A stretch of 64,000 bases of DNA from Tolypeutes matacus. Its lineage: Eukaryota > Chordata > Mammalia > Cingulata > Chlamyphoridae. Position numbers and translations under genes: made by a program. The notes beneath the pieces were generated by a model that saw nothing but the letters and a program-made list of their open reading frames with translations, searched no databases and was not told where the DNA came from. Below are positions 49,745-61,418 of the stretch, piece by piece. Position 1 is the first letter of the stretch; every line of letters begins with the position of its first letter. The stretch spans positions 2,882,505 through 2,946,504 of the forward strand of contig JAKSZT010053769.1 in NCBI GenBank assembly GCA_026826555.1, read 5' to 3'.

Positions 49745-51017
49745 GGAATAAATAGAAGAAAATGTCACTGTACATACAGGACAACAGATATTACAGTGAT
49801 AAAAGGAAAATGTCAAAAAAAATTAAAAATTTTCCATTTTTTAATATCCCAATTTTTTAATTTTATTTTATTTTTAGTTTTTAAAAATTTTTATGTATTT
49901 TATTTCTTATACTTAAACCTATCATTATTATTTCATTTTCCTATTAATTGTATTTGACTATTTTATTGGCTTCATTTTTGAAGACGCTTTGTATCACAGA
50001 GGGATTACAACTGGGGCAGGGGAGGATCATTGGTGTGGGGTGTCAGTGATAGGGGATACATGGGAGGAAGTTCACCTGCACATACATATAAGGTATATAA
50101 ATGTGTTCATATGTTCACAGAACATTGTCATTGTGCGTGGAGATTCACACAATAACTGAAAGAATATTGAATTCCTATCCTGGAGGGCTCTGCCACATTC
50201 TCTAATGGGATATCAACAATCCTCCAAATACAGGGGTAATGACTAATGAAGGAAGATGGTCCATTGATGGACCCTTGATATTGATGACTATGCTTATGAG
50301 CCTTTGCTCTTGAAATGGAAACTTAGCCTAGTTTTATAGGGTGCCTAAGAGTTATTCCTTGAAAGCCTGCTTGTAGCTCAAATGTAGTCTCTCTCTAAGC
50401 CAAACTCAACGTTTAAATGCATTACCTTCCCCCCAGTGTGGGACATGACTCCTGGGGATAAGCCTCCCTGGCACCTAGGGAATACTACCAAGCACCAACT
50501 AGCAATGCAACTAGAAAAAACCCTCAAACAAAAGGGGAAAAGGTAAAGACAAATGAGTTTATATGGCTAAGGGACTTCAAAGTGAGTTGGGAGGTCACCC
50601 CAGAGGTAATGCTTATGCACATCTCAGCAGGAGCTCATAGATTGCTAAAGTAGGTACTACCCCAAATAGTGAGACTCCTGAGGGCTCTGGAGACATCCAG
50701 GTCCTAATGGTCAGAGCAGATAGCTCCAGAGTTTGGTGTCTTGCCAGTGGGCCCTACTTTGGAGTTTGTCCTCCTAAGAGTGAGAGATTTGGACTCAGTT
50801 ATGGCTTCCCTACACATGGCTCATCTGTCCCTTCTATTTGAACCTATAGTTGGTGCTAAGGTTAGTAGGTGTACATCCAAGAGACTTAAATCTTTGGGCT
50901 GTGCATATACCAGCTGGGCCCTGAGACTCAGTGGAGTTGCAACACCTGCTCTCCTGCTCACTGGACTCACCTAGGACAACTAATAAGGAGGTACAAATGG
51001 ACAACCACCATACCAAG
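49745..51017 (+). mobile_element. Xenarthran L1 3' UTR, left part (split by ERVL provirus)
   Basis: The T/A-rich start (49820-49980) is followed by the same 3' UTR text as 4898-6422 from 'tctctctaagccaaactcaa' at 50391, including 'gtgggacatgactcctgggg'. The copy breaks at 51017 and resumes at 56787. Confidence 0.75.
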
Positions 51018-51468
51018 TGTATTAGTCAGGGTTCTCTAGGGAAACAGAATCAGCAGGAGATAGCTGTCAATAATATGAGATTTTATAAGAGTCTCTCATG
51101 TGACTGTGGGGATGCACAAGCCCAAGTTCCAAGGCAGGTTACAAACCAGGAGCTCCAATGAAAGTCCAAGGAAGGTCCTTAATGAGTTTCTGGGAGAAGT
51201 TGGCTGTCCAAAGATGAGCTAGGAAATTCTCTCTGAATGTTGAAATCACTTCCCCTTTTAAGGTATTCAACTGATTGGATAAAAGCATCACCCATTGCTG
51301 ACAGTAATCTCCCTGATTGATGCAGATGTAATCAACCATCCATGCAGTAAACTCACTGGTGACCAAAGTCCATAAATATTCTTGTGCTATAATTAGCCCA
51401 GTGTTTGCTGGACCAAACACGTGGACACAATTACCTGGCCAAGTTGACACATTAGCCTAACCATCACA
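51018..51468 (-). repeat. ERVL 3' LTR
   Basis: 451 bp from tgtattagtcagggttctct to taaccatcaca on the plus strand. This terminus is shared with MLT/ERVL-type LTRs. The left outer end abuts the ccaag target duplication. Confidence 0.92.
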
Positions 51469-51469
51469 A

Positions 51470-51480
51470 TCCGCCCCTTG
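51470..51480 (-). other. ERVL polypurine tract
   Basis: The minus strand reads acaaggggcgga directly before the 3' LTR. A short purine run at the expected position for plus-strand priming, interrupted by one C. Confidence 0.6.
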
Positions 51481-52113
51481 TCAATTCAGCAACCATACAC
51501 ACAACCTTAAACCATACATTCTCTCTAAGGAAAAACAATAACAGACAAGCATACATATATATTTCTGCCTAACAATATTCAACTCGCCTGCGTACAACCA
51601 GAAATGTATTAATTCCCTACAGAATAGAGTGCAAGTCCTTGGGCAATATTCACTCTTAAACTTGACATCCTTAAACATTATGACATGAAACTAATACAAC
51701 TTCTCATATGATAGGGGGAAAAGTTGGGGAAGAAAACAAAGAAATTCATTTTGTATACATATACAATCATACTCATGATGAAACAATGAAGAAAGTTTCG
51801 TGACTATTACAGTCCTCGTTTCTGTAACTTGTCATGTGGTTGAAGTTCATATTTATCACTACCTTCTTCCACTATCCATTCCACGTGCCTGTTACTCTCA
51901 TCAAGCACATCAGCTGGCCGTGATTCTTTGCCTGGTGGGTGACCCAAACTTTCATTTTTGAAGATTCTGGGCTATTGTTAGTCCTGCTTGGATTGCCTTG
52001 TTGCAATTTTCCATTGACTTTAATTACAGAGCATGTCAGTACTAGGAGACACCCTATAGAATCTCCTCTATTCCAGGCAAACTCTTCTTTACCCCCATTA
52101 TATAGATGTAGTC
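51481..52113 (-). other. ERVL 3' non-coding region, no env
   Basis: About 630 bp between the dUTPase and the polypurine tract. I see no envelope-like frame, signal peptide or transmembrane segment, as expected for ERVL. Confidence 0.6.
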
Positions 52114-52400
52114 TTAGTTCCCCTTGATAGGATCAATCACCCCAGCCAGTACAGTAATTTTCTTCTTTGCCTGCTGATTCACAAGTAAGAGGAGCCCAAA
52201 GTGGCCAGGTGGCAGTCTTAACTTCCAGTTCAATGAAATCATTGTTGTGTTCCCTGTTGGCAGCACTCTTCCTTTTGAGACTAAAACCTGTAAACCAGCA
52301 GAGTTTAAGTTTGCAGATACAAGAAGCAAAAATTTTCCTAGTGGGTCACTAGGGGTAATAGTGAGTGGTGTCACTCCCATTTCCACCCCTTGATTCTTGG
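52114..52400 (-). pseudogene. ERVL dUTPase remnant
   Basis: Downstream of integrase in the same open frame (172 codons, 52114-52632). It carries 'LPPGHFGLL' and 'AGVIDP', matching conserved dUTPase motifs. The frame stops soon after AGVID, so the C-terminal motifs are lost or out of frame. A dUTPase here is a hallmark of ERVL. Confidence 0.8.
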
Positions 52401-53210
52401 ACCCGTGAATCCTGGTTATGGGGGAAACAGCACAATAGAGTGAATGCTGATTTAGAGCATGCACAGCCTCCTGGAGAACATTACCCCAGCCCTGCAAGGT
52501 ATTGTCACCTAGTTGGCACCATAATTGAGTCTTCAAAAGGCCATTCCACCATTCTATTAATCCAGCTGCTTCAGGGTGATGGGGAATATGGTAAGACCAG
52601 TGAATTCCATGGGCATGTGCCCATTCCCACACATCATTTGCTGTGAAATGGGTTCCTTGATCAGAAACAATGCTGTGTAGAATGCCATGGCGGTAGATAA
52701 GACATTCAGTAAATCCACGGATGGTAGTTTTGGAAGAAGCATTGAGTGCAGGAAATGTAAACCCATATCCAGAGTATGTGTTTATTATAGTTAAAACAAA
52801 TTGTTGCTCCTTCCATGGTGGAAGTGGCCCGATGTAGTCAACCTGCCACCAGGTAGCAGGCTGGTCACCTCGAGGAATGGTGCCATATCAGGGGCTGAGT
52901 GTGGGTCTCTGCTGTTGGCAGATTGGGCACTCGGCAGTGGCTGTAGCCAAGTCAGCTTTGCTGAGGAGAAGTCCATGTTGCTGAGCCCATGCATAACCTC
53001 CATCCCTACCTCCATGACCACTTTGTTCATAAGCCCATTGGGCAATGACAGGAGTAGCTGGGGAAAAAAGTTGAGCATTAGCCACAGAGCGGGTCATCTT
53101 ATCCACTTGATTATTAAAATCTTCCACTGCTGAAGTTACCCTCTGGTGAACATTCATGTGGGACACAAATATGTTCATGTTTTTTGTCCACTCAGAAAGG
53201 TCTATCCACA
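52400..53210 (-). pseudogene. ERVL integrase remnant
   Basis: The N-terminal zinc-binding part is visible in 52888-53211, with two His (SGH, QQHG) and a CPIC pair. A stop near 52890 separates it from the core. In the core the second catalytic Asp lies in an SDQGTHF block and the Glu in 'GLIEWWN' within the 52114-52632 frame. Broken but easily recognised. Confidence 0.8.
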
Positions 53211-53480
53211 TACCTCTTCCCTAGACCTCCTTGTCACCAATTTTCCAATCATGTTCCTTCCAAGTCCCTGACCATCCAGCCAAACCATTGGCAACAGCCC
53301 ATTTCTTCTTCCAAGCAAAATGAACAACTAGGTGCACTGCTTGAAGTTCTTCCCACTGGGAGGATTTGCCCTCACCGCTATCCTTCAAGGATGTCCCAGA
53401 AAAGTGCTGCAGCTGTCCACTTTCAGGTGGTACATGCATATCGTGCAGAACCATCTGTAGTTTTCTCATCCTCAGTCAAC
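53200..53480 (-). pseudogene. ERVL RNase H remnant
   Basis: A minus-strand frame at 53221-53469 contains a 'SSQWEELQAVHL' helix and a 'VANGLAGW' segment, as in the C-terminal half of ERVL RNase H. Decayed, with no complete domain. Confidence 0.55.
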
Positions 53481-54440
53481 TGATTGTAAGGGACTCCCCA
53501 AGATGCCAAAGCTGTGGGCTGGGAAAGAGAAGGTAACACGGCAGGGGTGGTGACCATGGGCATTTGGGCCACTTCCTCATGTAACTTACTTGTGCCTTCA
53601 GGACCTGCTCGAGCCCTATCTCGTATATACCACTTCCACTTTATTATGGAGTGCTGCTGTGCATGCTCAACTTTATGGTTGGTGGGTCAGACAATGCCCA
53701 GCTCATGATAGGCAACTCAGGTCTCATGGTAACTTGATGGCCCATGGTTAAGCATTCAGTCTCTACTAAGGCCCAGTAGCAAGCCAAAAGCTGTTTCTCA
53801 AAAGGGGAGTAGTTATCTGCAGAGGATGGCAGGGCTTTGCTCCTTAAGGGTCTGCATTGTGATTCCCCTATAGGGGCCTACCAAAGGCTCCCGACAGCAT
53901 TTCTTTTTGCCACTGAAACTTCCAACACCATTGGATCTGCTGGATCATATGGTCCAAGTGGTAGTGTAGCTTGCACAGCAGGCTCACAGAGCCTCCTCTT
54001 GTTCCAGTCCCCAATCAAAACTAGTAGCTTTTCTGGTCACTCAGTAAATGGGTTGGAGTAGTACACCCAAATGAGGAATGTGTTGTCTCCAAAATCTGAA
54101 GAGGCCAACTAAGTGTTGTGCCTCTTTTTTTGGTCACAGGAGGGGCCAGATACAACAGCTGCATACTAGATATCAGGGGAAGAGTTGATTTGCTCAAGCA
54201 ATGATACCACATCTGGGACAGCAGCTGCAATTGGAGTCACCACCTGGTTAAGTTTACAATAATATACTGGCATCCTCCAAGATCCATCTGTGTTCTGCAC
54301 AGGCCAAATAGGAGAGTTGAATGGGGATGTGGTGGGAATCACCACCCCTGCATCCTTCAAATCCTTCACGGTGGCACTAATCTCTGAAATCCCTCCAGGA
54401 ATCCAGTATTGCCTTTGATTTGCTGTTTTGCTAGGTAAGG
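53480..54440 (-). pseudogene. ERVL reverse transcriptase remnant with palm deleted
   Basis: The fingers region is recognisable (FNSPIWPV and the following text, 54166-54369). About 10 codons further on the sequence already reads as the thumb region ('LAPPVTKK' near 54140). The palm, which should include the YXDD catalytic motif, was not found between them. This points to an internal deletion of a few hundred bases as well as point decay. Confidence 0.65.
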
Positions 54441-54760
54441 GCAGTTCTAGCGGCTTCTACTTGGCCTTTCCAACCATAATAGCCCTCACTCCACAAGTCA
54501 GGGATCCAATGTGGGGATGTCTGAGTATGTCTATTCCAATTATGCATTCTGCAACTGGGGAAATAACCACAGAATGGGTCTGGGGACCCACTGGACCCAC
54601 TGTGAGACGGACCTGAGCTAAAAGTCCATCAATCACCTGACCTCCATAAGCCCCTACTCTGACTGGTGGACCACCTTTTGGGTCTCCTGGAATTAATGTC
54701 ACTTCTGAGCCAGTGTCTAATAATCCCCAAAATGTCTGATCATTTCCTTTTCCCCAATGT
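54440..54760 (-). pseudogene. ERVL protease remnant
   Basis: Retroviral aspartic protease. The catalytic triplet DTG is at 54709-54717 in the context LLDTGSEVTLIPG. A later 'IIGIDIL' segment fits the second conserved block. The reading frame runs to a stop near 54457. Position between gag and RT is as expected. Confidence 0.75.
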
Positions 54761-54935
54761 ACAGTTACTCTGGTAAAGGCTGTAGGTCTCCTTGGGGAAA
54801 GGTGGGAGGAAGATTAACAGTATAAAAATTTGGCAGTTTAACAGGGTCCTTCCCCAAGGGGACCTGGTCTTCTCCTCATTCAAGCGGCTCTGGGTCTGCA
54901 AACTGTCTCAAGTCTGGGAATTGATTAAGGGACCA

Positions 54936-55760
54936 TCATTCTCTGCATCTGTAATTTGAGTTAGGGTTTTGTTCACTCGACCTGGAACGCTTCTGCTTAT
55001 ACAGATCTAGAAGAAATTTAGTAGATTGCCCATGTATATCATTTCTAGGTACTCCATGATCTATTAGCCAATGCCATAACTGCATGCAACTCAGACTATT
55101 TTTGAGTGCTGCTTTGAATATGTTTTTCATTGCAGTAGCCACGCCCACCTTGTCTTTGGCAATTCACTGCAGATTCTTGACTTTTACTGGACTGAGATTC
55201 GATCATCTCCATAATGTTTAAGGATTCTAATTCCATTACAGCCCTCCCTAAAGTAATATCTGGACTACAGAGAAGTGCAACCACAGAGCTCTTCAGAGAA
55301 AATGGGGTTAGTCTTACAAATTTATTCCTCACAGTCCTTCTTAAAGGTGTGTCCTCTGGACATTACTGGGGTCGGTGGGCAGGTCTCAAATGGTAAATCC
55401 ATTCTAGCATTCCAATCTCTCTAAGTCTTTGATGTCCCTCTTCTACTGTATACCAGGGCAAATCAGGCATCTGAATCTCTGATATGCTAGGCCATCTTTT
55501 GGTCCATGTTTCAGTCAGCCATCCAAACAAACTGTTAGAGCCCTTTCTAACCCCTCGAGCTACAGCGTTGAATCCAGAATTTCTGCTTAGTGGACCCATA
55601 TCAATAAATTCAACCTGATCCAACTTTATATTCCTTCCCCCTTTATCCCATACCCTTAGTATCCATTCCCACACATATTCCCCTGATTTCTGTCTATATA
55701 AGTTGGAAAACTCATGCAGTTCTTTCAGAATATAGCATAATTCCTCATGGGTTACACTTT
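54936..55760 (-). pseudogene. ERVL gag remnant
   Basis: Structural polyprotein remnant. Open pieces at 55363-55674, 55096-55332 and 54936-55148 lie in different frames. They carry text typical of ERVL gag, such as a WILRVWD-containing segment, a 'DMGPLSR' motif and, near the end, 'LWHWLIDHG'. Stops and frameshifts separate them, so no full Gag can be made. Confidence 0.75.
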
Positions 55761-55890
55761 GTATTTCACCTTAGTCTAGTAATAAGTCTCGAAGACAAGA
55801 GGGGTGGTGGGGGTGGTTGAGGAACAGAGTCTTAAACATGGGATGTCTGAGGTGGTTCTGGGAGTTTGTAATTGGCTCTCTCTCTAATTT

Positions 55891-56365
55891 GGACTAAAGG
55901 GTACTAAAGACTCCCTTTCCAATAATGAAGAGGTCGCTAACAGTCCATGGCATGAGCTGGGAATAGAGATATGCAAAATAGCATCACTAGATTCCCCTAC
56001 TTCCATGCTTATAAGAAGCAAGGATCTGGGTGAGAGTGTTTTCAACACCTTATCAGAATTTTGTGGAGTCAAAAGGTGTAATGATGTTGGCTGGCTCTTC
56101 CTAGATATTCTGGATACAATTACAAAAGAAAGAGATGAGCTAAAGTCTTCAAATTTGAAACTTAAATGCTGCATGAATGATGCAAATTTGCTATGTGTGC
56201 CCTGAAAGCAAATCTTGTCTCCTGTAGCCACAGACTTGAGATATCTGAGAATCAAACCCAGAATCTCATTGTACAAGCAGTAGATTTACAAAGGAAACTA
56301 AAATCTCAACCCCACTTCTGGTACCAAGATATATTAGTCAGGGTTCTCTAGGGAAACAGAAGCAA
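55891..56365 (+). other. Antisense coiled-coil-like open frame in the ERVL leader
   Basis: On the plus strand, opposite to the provirus, a frame is open from about 55891 to 56204 (ATG at 56005). It contains a charged helix-like segment (TITKERDELKSSNLKLK). One base out of frame it continues open to about 56365 with another heptad-like stretch (SENQTQNLIVQ...LQRKLKSQ), across the primer site into the LTR. No known family is recognised. It may be incidental; the opposite strand is also open at 55884-56276. Confidence 0.35.
56309..56326 (-). other. ERVL primer-binding site (tRNA-Leu type)
   Basis: The minus strand reads TGGTACCAGAAGTGGGGT three bases inside the 5' LTR. It resembles the complement of a leucine tRNA 3' end with a few mismatches, as is usual in ERVL and MaLR elements. 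Confidence 0.75.
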
Positions 56366-56781
56366 CAGGAGATATATGTCAATAATATGAGATTTTATAA
56401 GAGTCTCTTACATGACCGTGGGGATGAACAAGTCCGGGTTCCACAGGCAGGCTGCAAACCAGGGGCTCCAATGAAAGTCCAATAAAGGTCCTTGATGAGT
56501 TTTTGGGAGAAGTTGGCTGTCCAAAGACAAGCCGGGAAATTCTCTCTGAATGTTGAAATCATTTCCCTTTCTAAGGCATTCAACTGATTGGATAAAAGCA
56601 TCACCCATTGCTGACAGCAATCTCCCTGATTGATGCAAATGCAATCAGCCATCCATGCACTAAACTCACTGGTGACCAAAGTCCATAAATGTTCTTGTAT
56701 TACAATTAGCCCAGTGCTTTCTGGACCAAACACCTGGACACAATTACCTGGCCGAGTTGACACATTAGCTTAACCATCACA
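56330..56781 (-). repeat. ERVL 5' LTR
   Basis: 452 bp, TG...(TA in place of CA) relative to the provirus, with the outer end adjoining the ccaag target duplication. It differs from its partner by about 43 substitutions or small indels. The inner terminal CA has mutated to TA. Confidence 0.92.
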
Positions 56782-56786
56782 CCAAG

Positions 56787-57345
56787 GAAATGAGAGAGCC
56801 TACAACTGCAAGCAAGAGAGTCCCATCCATCGGCTGTGTGGGATCAAAGCCCCCTCTCAATTAGAGGTGGAGTGGACATCACTATCCCAGAATACTCAGG
56901 ATTGGAGAATGAACTATGAAGTAGAGTGGATTTACTGGTATTCTACTATAGACTTATTGTGATTCTAGCAATGAAAAAAATTACAGCATTGATGTGGAGA
57001 TAGTGGCCACCGGAAGCTCTGATTGCAAGGAGAAATAGGTGTAATATGGGGCCATTTTGGGGACTTGGGAATCATCCTGAATGACATTGCAATGACAGAT
57101 ATAGGCCATTATATATCTTCCCATAACCCACAAAATTATGTGGGGGAGAGAGTGTAAGCTACAATGTAAACTATAATCTATGCTCAGTGGCAAAATGTGT
57201 TTATCAGTTGCAATGAATGTATCTCACTAATGAAGGATGTTATTTATATGAGAAAATGTAGGAGGTATGGGCTATGGGGCATATGGGAATCCTTATATTT
57301 TTTATGCAACATTTATGTAATCTATAAACTTTAAAAAAATAAATA
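56787..57345 (+). mobile_element. Xenarthran L1 3' UTR, right part
   Basis: The continuation of the L1 copy after the provirus. 'ggagtggacatcactatcccag' and 'gtagagtggatttactggtattct' align with 5604-5690 of the other copy. It ends 'gcaacatttatgtaatctataaactttaaaaaaat' without the TA-rich extension present at 6080-6210. Confidence 0.8.
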
Positions 57346-57349
57346 AGTA

Positions 57350-58030
57350 AAACCCCTAGAGTATAGGTTATTAGGAGATAAGAGGACGGCTATGAAGGAG
57401 TATTGATGCTTAATCTATGTAGAAGTTTTAATAAACTTGAATGTAAATGTGTGGAAATGCATAGAGTTGATGGTAACACATTATAGTGAGTAGTAGCTGG
57501 TTAATAAATGGGACTGTGGCTGAAAAGGGCAGTCTAGGGACCTAAATATCAATTGAAAGAAAGCTAGAGAATAATCTAGGGGCTAAATAACACAGTGAAC
57601 CCAGAGTTGGATGAGAATTGTAGTTAATAGTACAAATGCAAGAATGTCCTTCTGTGAACTAGAATGGATGTATGTCACTATTGCAGGGTGGTGGGAATGT
57701 GGAGAAGCATGGGAAAAATACAATTAACCTAAGGACTAGAGTTAACAACAATACTATAATATTCTTTCATCAATGGCAAAGAACTACTATGTTAATAATA
57801 GTGGGTTATGGGAAAAATGTGCCAAATGTACACTATGTACCATGGTTGGTGATAATAGTCTGATGATATTATCTCATAATCTGTAACAAATATTCAACAA
57901 CAGTGTGGTGTGTTGGTGAAAAGTTGCTGTATGGGAATTCTACGCATGTGCATGACTGTTTTGTAATTTCACAACTTCTGTAATAAAAGTATAATTTTTA
58001 AAAAGAAAAAAAAAAGAAAGAAAGAAAATT
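57350..58030 (+). mobile_element. L1 3' end, third subfamily
   Basis: 'gggtggtgggaatgtggagaagc', 'caattaacctaaggactagagttaacaacaatactataatattctttcatca' and 'gggaattctacgcatgtgcatgactg...ttctgtaataaaagtataattttt', then an A/G-rich tail. It abuts the preceding L1 tail directly. Confidence 0.65.
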
Positions 58031-60849
58031 AAGGAAACAAGAAGATTTTTGGAAGTCAGAGAGGGTGACTTAAAAGTGAAGATCTTCCTTTATATGGAGA
58101 AAGGGAGGAAGAAGTGTGTGCTACTTGTAAAAAAATATATTTTTAAGAGTCATCAGATCTTTTCTATATAGTGGGATGGGATTGTGGGAGTTTGAATAAA
58201 TTATCATTTTGATATTAAGAAAGAACATGTTGCTCAGATGTCTGGATTTCTCTCTTCCATATATATTTCTCTTTTTTCACCATACCATTTTAATGGTGCT
58301 TGAGTTTGATATGCAATACTTTTACTTATGTGTCTGTAATAAATTCCACAATAAATTATATAATCAATACTATAATTAATAAATTTTATAGTATGTAACA
58401 AAGTAATAAAAATATGGGCTTCTAAATTCTGACCAAGAAGGACTTAGCAAAGAAAGGTGACTAACTTTCCTGATGTCCTTTTTTGTTGGGATATCAGGAA
58501 GTTCCTAAACAGGTAATTTTAAAGCACATATCAGAATAAAGGTGTTTTTCACTGCAAGTTATGAATTTACAAAAGATTCACACTTTTATACAATTTTGCA
58601 GCTTGTTTTGTTACGTTAAATCACACTTCAACATCTTTCTAAAGGTGAAATGATCTATGCTTTATCTGAATTGACCAGTAAGTTCCATAAAGCAACACTC
58701 ATTTTTACTGAAACATTTTACAGGAAACTGCAAGCCACATTTTGAGTCTTTGAGTCTTTGCATAGTCTTCTATGGATCACTCTCTCAATTATTTTATTTT
58801 AAAACCAAACCACTATTTGGAAAGACACATCAATTTGAACAAACTCAATCAATAATAGGTTTTCATGCTTACAGAAATTACTTCATATATTGTGATTAAA
58901 AGTTGTCATTTCTCCGCCCCCCTTTGGAGACAGGGGTATGTCTATGATCCCTAGATGGGCACGGCACAGAGATACAGCTTTTTCTCCCCTCCTCTTTTCT
59001 GCTCTCTACTTCCTTCAAGGTTCAGTCCAAGTTTCAATTTTGTCAAAAAGCCTAAATCATGTCTTTACTCAGTTCTCTACATATATCAAATATTGCTTCT
59101 CAAAAAAAAACAAAAAACAAAAAACAAAAAAAAAAACCACTTACATAAGAAGATATTTATTTCAAGATCAATTTACTTACGAGATGTTAATAATTTACCC
59201 GAATTTGCATAGCTCTCAAAAGCAAGGAACACACTAATGTCCAGTACTTCCAAATCTCAGTCCATTGAGATGTGCAGCTATTATTGACTTTCCACTTACG
59301 TAGAGTACTTACAGCCTTTGTAATATAGTAGATATTATGAAATTGGGGAATATTTCATGCTAATATTTTCAGGTCAGCTTGCCTTACCTCTGTGGACTCC
59401 CTGTGAAGCCAGCAGTTTAATACATTTGGGAGTATAGGGCTTAAAAGCAGGTCAGATTCCTGGATTTGAAGCATGGATTTACCACGGTCTAGCTCTAAAA
59501 CTTTGGAAAAGTTATTTCATCTCCTTGCACTTCAATGTCTTCATCTCTAAAGTGGGCATAAACATGTCAGATTTAAGATTTAATGAGATATTCCATGTCA
59601 GATAATGGAGCAGTGCCTAGCTTAAAGTAATTGCTCAATAATTGTTAGCTATTCTTCTGTACCTGCTAGTCCCTCAAATACTAGGCAGGCAATAAGCATT
59701 ATTTGCATCCTTCTTATTTATTCTAGGATTTTAAACACAGCATTGAAATGTTTTATTTGATTTAAAAGCTTCTTTATTGTTGAGTCATAGTAAATCTGAC
59801 TTGAAAATTAATTTAAAATATATATTCTGTCTTTAATGAATTTGAGGGCTCCCAGATTAATAGCTCTTGAAGAGAGGGAAATACATATAATTTCAAAATG
59901 TTTATGAGACAATTAATTTGGCTTCTATCCACATTCCTTTAGCTGCACCTGTTTTAATTCTGCAGACCAAACTTTGTAAACCTCAAAATTGTAGTAATGT
60001 GATAGATACAAAATTCTGGTCTTGATTTTAAAGATATTCAGTAATAACCATAGATCTCTGTATAGTTTTAATCACGGGCTATATGTACAATATAAATGGA
60101 TAGAATATTAAGTTATAGACACTAGTATATGAGAAGAAATCAATATTACATAAATAAAACATGCTATTAAAACCTCATTTACTATATGTGATGGACATTG
60201 CTACGGAAGGAGAATGTATATTTAAAACATCAATTAAAATGAGAGATAGGAGAATAAAGTCACTTAACAATCTGTACAATATTTTAACTATAATAAATGA
60301 TATAAGGATTATCCACTAGAGTTCACACACAAAAAGTAAAATAGGTATGACGCATTTCATTTTTATTTACCGTATTTGTTCAACAGAAAATCTTCAAATT
60401 TTCCTTTCCTGGAATTCCAGAGATTTTATATAGTTAAAACTTTCTGCTTCTACAATTTATAATTGTTGACACTGACCTTATGGATCCCATTGCATGACAA
60501 GAATTCTAGAGTAACTTGAAAACTTAGCACCATCAGATCTGCCCACGCTGAGTTCATGATAAAAACCATCGCCAGCCTGTCAGTGTTCCCCACTCAGCTC
60601 AATCCATTTCCACTTAGGCAGAGAGGAATAATTTTAAACAGTTTAGAATTTTCTTAGCCTTACAATTCTACCAGTTTTCAAATCTTGACAATTCCATCTC
60701 CTAAACATCTTTTGACTCATTCTTTCTCTTCAAAACCATCTCTAAAATGGTAACAGGGCCTGCCACACATCTAGTGGGATAAAACAATGCTTCTCTTTTC
60801 AAAGGAGCCAGAGAGAGTTATTCATTAATTTCAACTTGCTTAGGCCCAC
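58031..60849. other. Intergenic sequence with MIR relic
   Basis: AT-rich unique DNA. A MIR in sense orientation lies at about 59430-59660 ('aaaagttatttcatctccttgcacttcaatgtcttcatctctaaagtggg'). An A-rich simple repeat lies at 59101-59138. No gene seen. Confidence 0.55.
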
Positions 60850-61418
60850 TGTTTTAATTTGCTAAAAGGCTGCAGATGCAAAATACCAGAAATGTGTTGG
60901 CTTTTATAATGGGGATTTATTTGGGGTAAAAGATTACAAACTCCAAGATTATGAAATGTCCAAATCGAGGCATCAGCAAAGATGCTTTCTCACCAAAGTC
61001 AGCTCCTATTGAACCCTGGCATTGTTGCCACGTGGTGAAGCAAGATGGCTGCCCATCTCTGTGGAGGTCTCTGCCTTCCCCTCCAGAATCTACTGTCACT
61101 TGGAGCTCAGCTGTGGGCAAAACTGGGGTCTTTTCTCTCACAGGGCAAAATTACACATGGCAGTCCCCTTTTCTCCTCTGTATGTGTGTCAATTTATATT
61201 AGACCCAGCAAGGGGGTGAAGACTCAACCTGAGTCATACCTCACTGATGTAGCCCAATCAAAAGCCCTAAAGCAATCTTATTTATTGAGTAATCTAATCA
61301 AAGTCCTCTCAACTGAATTTAATGCAATCAAAGGATATTATACCCAGAGGAATAGATTAGTTTACAAACATAATATTTCTCTTTTGGGGGATTCATAAAA
61401 TAATTTCAAACTGCCACA
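60850..61418 (-). mobile_element. Solo LTR, diverged relative of family B, with target duplication
   Basis: 569 bp from tgttttaatttgctaaaagg to caaactgccaca. It shares 'gcaaaataccagaaatgtgttggcttttat', 'tttatttggggtaaa' and 'gcaagatggctgc' with the LTRs at 44381 and 45044 but diverges in the middle. A perfect 5-bp duplication, cccac, lies at 60845-60849 and 61419-61423. Confidence 0.85.

Larger units (their letters stand above)
51018..56781 (-). mobile_element. Near-complete ERVL-type endogenous retrovirus, defective, nested in L1
   Basis: A 5.76-kb provirus reading right to left: 5' LTR, primer site, gag, protease, RT, RNase H, integrase, dUTPase, purine tract, 3' LTR. The dUTPase after integrase and the absence of env are diagnostic of class III ERVL. 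It is flanked by a perfect 5-bp target duplication, ccaag (51013-51017 and 56782-56786). By hand count the LTRs differ at about 43 of 451 positions (about 10%), so it is an old insertion. All frames are broken by stops and frameshifts, and part of RT is absent. Confidence 0.92.

Noticed and set aside
51481..52113. Possible env gene of the provirus
   Set aside because: No signal peptide, transmembrane or surface-protein-like frame is visible, and ERVL elements normally lack env.
52801..53133. Plus-strand 110-codon frame inside the ERVL
   Set aside because: Shadow of the minus-strand integrase region, where the recognisable motifs are.
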